A stretch of DNA of 64,000 bases, from assembly GCF_000247695.1 (NCBI RefSeq), contig NW_004624747.1:15348311-15412310 (forward strand), given 5' to 3'. Shown piece by piece: positions 62,501-64,000 of the stretch. The translations under genes were made by a program, and so were the position numbers. The stretch's first letter is position 1; each line of letters opens with the position of its first letter. The notes under the pieces were generated by a model, which made no database searches, was not told where the DNA came from, and saw only the letters and a program-made list of their open reading frames with translations. The DNA comes from Heterocephalus glaber (Eukaryota; Chordata; Mammalia; Rodentia; Bathyergidae).

Positions 62501-62582
62501 GTAAGTTTCCTTCCTTATGAACACTGTGACTTCTGCAGGGAGCATCCCAGCAGGAGAGCTCTAAGAGATGTGCTGGGATTTT

Positions 62583-62663
62583 TTTTTGGTACCAGGGATT
62601 GAACTCAGGTCCTTGCACTTGCAAGGCAGGCGGTGGAACCACTGAGCTAAATCCCTGGCCCTG
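62583..62663 (-). mobile_element. ID SINE
   Basis: TTTTTGGTACCAGGGATTGA to AAATCCCTGGCCC. Flanks share GGGATTTTT. Confidence 0.87.
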
Positions 62664-62694
62664 AGCAGGGATTTTTAAAGGCTGAGGAAGATAC

Positions 62695-63170
62695 TGAAAT
62701 AAAATTTACTGTAGAATCTGAAAATCTATTTATAAGTTCTCAAATCTGAAATCCAAAATGCTCCAAAATGCAAAACCCTTTGAGTGCTAGCGTGATGGTT
62801 CAATGTTTACAAACTTTGTTTCATTCATAATATTATGAAAATACTGTATAAATTTACCTTCAAGACCCAGGGATGGTGGTGCAAGCCTGTAATCTCAGCA
62901 CTCAGGAGGCTGAGGCAAGAGGATATCAGTTCAAGAGCAGCCCAGGCTATACAGTGAGACCTTGTCTGAAAAAAATAAAAATAAAAATAAAGATAAATAA
63001 ATTACCCTGAGGCTATATGTACAGGAAAGTATTTGAAACCTAAGTGGAATTCATGTTTAGATGGGTCTTATCCCCAGGATGTCTCATTGTGTATATGCAA
63101 ATATTCCAAACTCTGACATCCCAAACACTTCTGGTCCCAGTCATTTTGGGTAAGGGATACTTGATATGTA
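62695..63170 (-). mobile_element. Tigger/MER44-like DNA transposon split by a B1
   Basis: AATCTGAAATCCAAAATGCT, GGTTCAATGTTTACAAACTT, TGTATATGCAAATATTCCAA and CATTTTGGGTAAGGGATAC. B1 (+) inserted at about 62873-62998. Confidence 0.72.
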
Positions 63171-63435
63171 TAAACTGCCAGTACTGGAATGAAACTGACA
63201 AATGTGGTTAAGGCCTGGTGTGGGAAAGGCACAATATGGGCACTGTTGAATAGAAAAGACTGATTGTGTTGGTGTGCAGGGAACTTTATTTACAAGGCCA
63301 GATGGGATAGATGAAAGTATATGGGGAAAATTGAGGCAGGAACCAGATTTAACCAACTCTTTGAGATGGCAGTATAGGAGTGGTCCCAAGGAGGAATGTG
63401 ATTACCTAATGGCTGATATGTTTAAAAATTCCAGG
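63171..63435. other. Last intron, unassigned
   Basis: No exon seen. The last VSIG10 exon is not here. Confidence 0.4.
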
Positions 63436-63439
63436 GCCT

Positions 63440-63592
63440 TCCTGGCATGATGATGGTGCATGGCTGTAATCCCAGCACTAGGGAGGCTGAAGCAGGAGGG
63501 TCACTGTAAGTTCAAGGCCAGCTTGGGCTATATAAGATGAAGAACAGGCTGAAGTACATAGTGAGACCCCATCTCAAAAAAAAAAAAAAAAT
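63440..63592 (+). mobile_element. B1 SINE with target-site duplication
   Basis: ATGATGATGGTGCATGGCTG to CCCATCTCAAAA plus tail. Flanked by AAATTCCAGG(A/G)CCT. Confidence 0.87.
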
Positions 63593-63907
63593 TCCAGGAC
63601 CTCAAAGAAGAATAAAACCCAGAAGGAATTTACTGGTCAGGAACAGCTTGTGGAAGATGTGGATCTGAGGCCAATCTGTATGGACAGTTTGCTTAAGCAG
63701 AAAGGGGAGAGGGTATTTCAGGTGAGGGGAGGAGCCAGGAGCATGATGGGTAAGCATTGAGTATATCTGTAGAATTTTGTTTAGGAGAACAGGCAAATGT
63801 GTACTCTGCCCCACCTTCTCTATGAAATTTCATTCTGTGGCTCATCAGGAAAGAACTAGAATCACTTAGAAGACTGAAATAGTTATGCACTATTAAGAAC
63901 CAGGCGA

Positions 63908-64000
63908 GGGCTGGGGATTTAGCTCAGTGGTGCTGCTGCCTGCCTACCAAATGCAAGCTCCAGAGTTCGATCCCCGGTACCAAAAAAAAAAAAAAAAAAA
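63908..64000 (+). mobile_element. ID SINE, A-tail cut by the window end
   Basis: GGGCTGGGGATTTAGCTCAG to GTTCGATCCCCGGTACC, then A18 to the end. Confidence 0.9.

Noticed and set aside
62260..62520. Open frame running from intron 7 through exon 8 into intron 8
   Set aside because: Only 62289-62500 is coding. The rest is intron read-through, and the intron 8 extension adds GKFPSL and a stop.
62501..64000. Search for the last VSIG10 exon
   Set aside because: No acceptor followed by codons resembling the human C-terminus (DDSSEEQSD region) was found. The sequence is DNA transposon, B1 and ID.

Overview
This is mammalian nuclear DNA, almost certainly from a rodent. The evidence is three kinds of short interspersed element: tRNA-derived ID elements (A-box-like TTTAGCTCAGTGG, B-box-like GTTCGATCCC, ending GGTACC plus A-tail), B1 elements, and B1-dID dimers (a B1 joined to an ID-like half). 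The particular ID variant and the abundance of B1-dID point away from mouse or rat. A squirrel-related or beaver/kangaroo-rat lineage is possible, but I cannot fix the species.

The one host gene I can support is VSIG10 (V-set and immunoglobulin domain containing 10), on the + strand. Eight coding exons are visible: 31940-32018, 37162-37443, 50214-50513, 52915-53175, 55632-55925, 60101-60211, 60785-60800 (a 16-nt microexon) and 62289-62500. Joined at GT/AG sites they give 518 codons in one open frame: signal peptide, four Ig-like domains (one per exon), one membrane helix and a Glu-rich cytoplasmic tail. The frame stops one base into a codon at 62500, so the last exon (about 20 residues by comparison with the human protein) lies beyond the window. 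A CpG island (about 31290-32260) covers the first exon and is the likely promoter.

Layout: 1-31290 is intergenic and repeat-rich. It starts with the 3' end of an RPS2 retrocopy, then holds old L1 fragments, MaLR/MLT1-type LTRs, other LTR-like blocks, a MER2-like DNA transposon and many SINEs. 28800-34670 is nearly SINE-free and surrounds the promoter. The introns (32019-62288) hold an antisense L1 3' end with a duplicated 3' UTR and target-site duplication, an SNRPC (U1C) retrocopy nested in an MLT1 LTR, an inverted pair of mariner transposase 3' ends forming a long hairpin, Tigger-type remnants, a 51-bp alternating purine-pyrimidine tract and dense SINEs. After exon 8, the start of the last visible intron (62501-64000) holds a Tigger-type remnant and SINEs.

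I see no prokaryote-type system, CRISPR array, operon, true tRNA or rRNA gene. Most long open frames here are repeat-derived or GC-driven. All repeat family names come from remembered consensus features, not a database search, and repeat borders are approximate to about 5-20 bases unless a target-site duplication fixes them.
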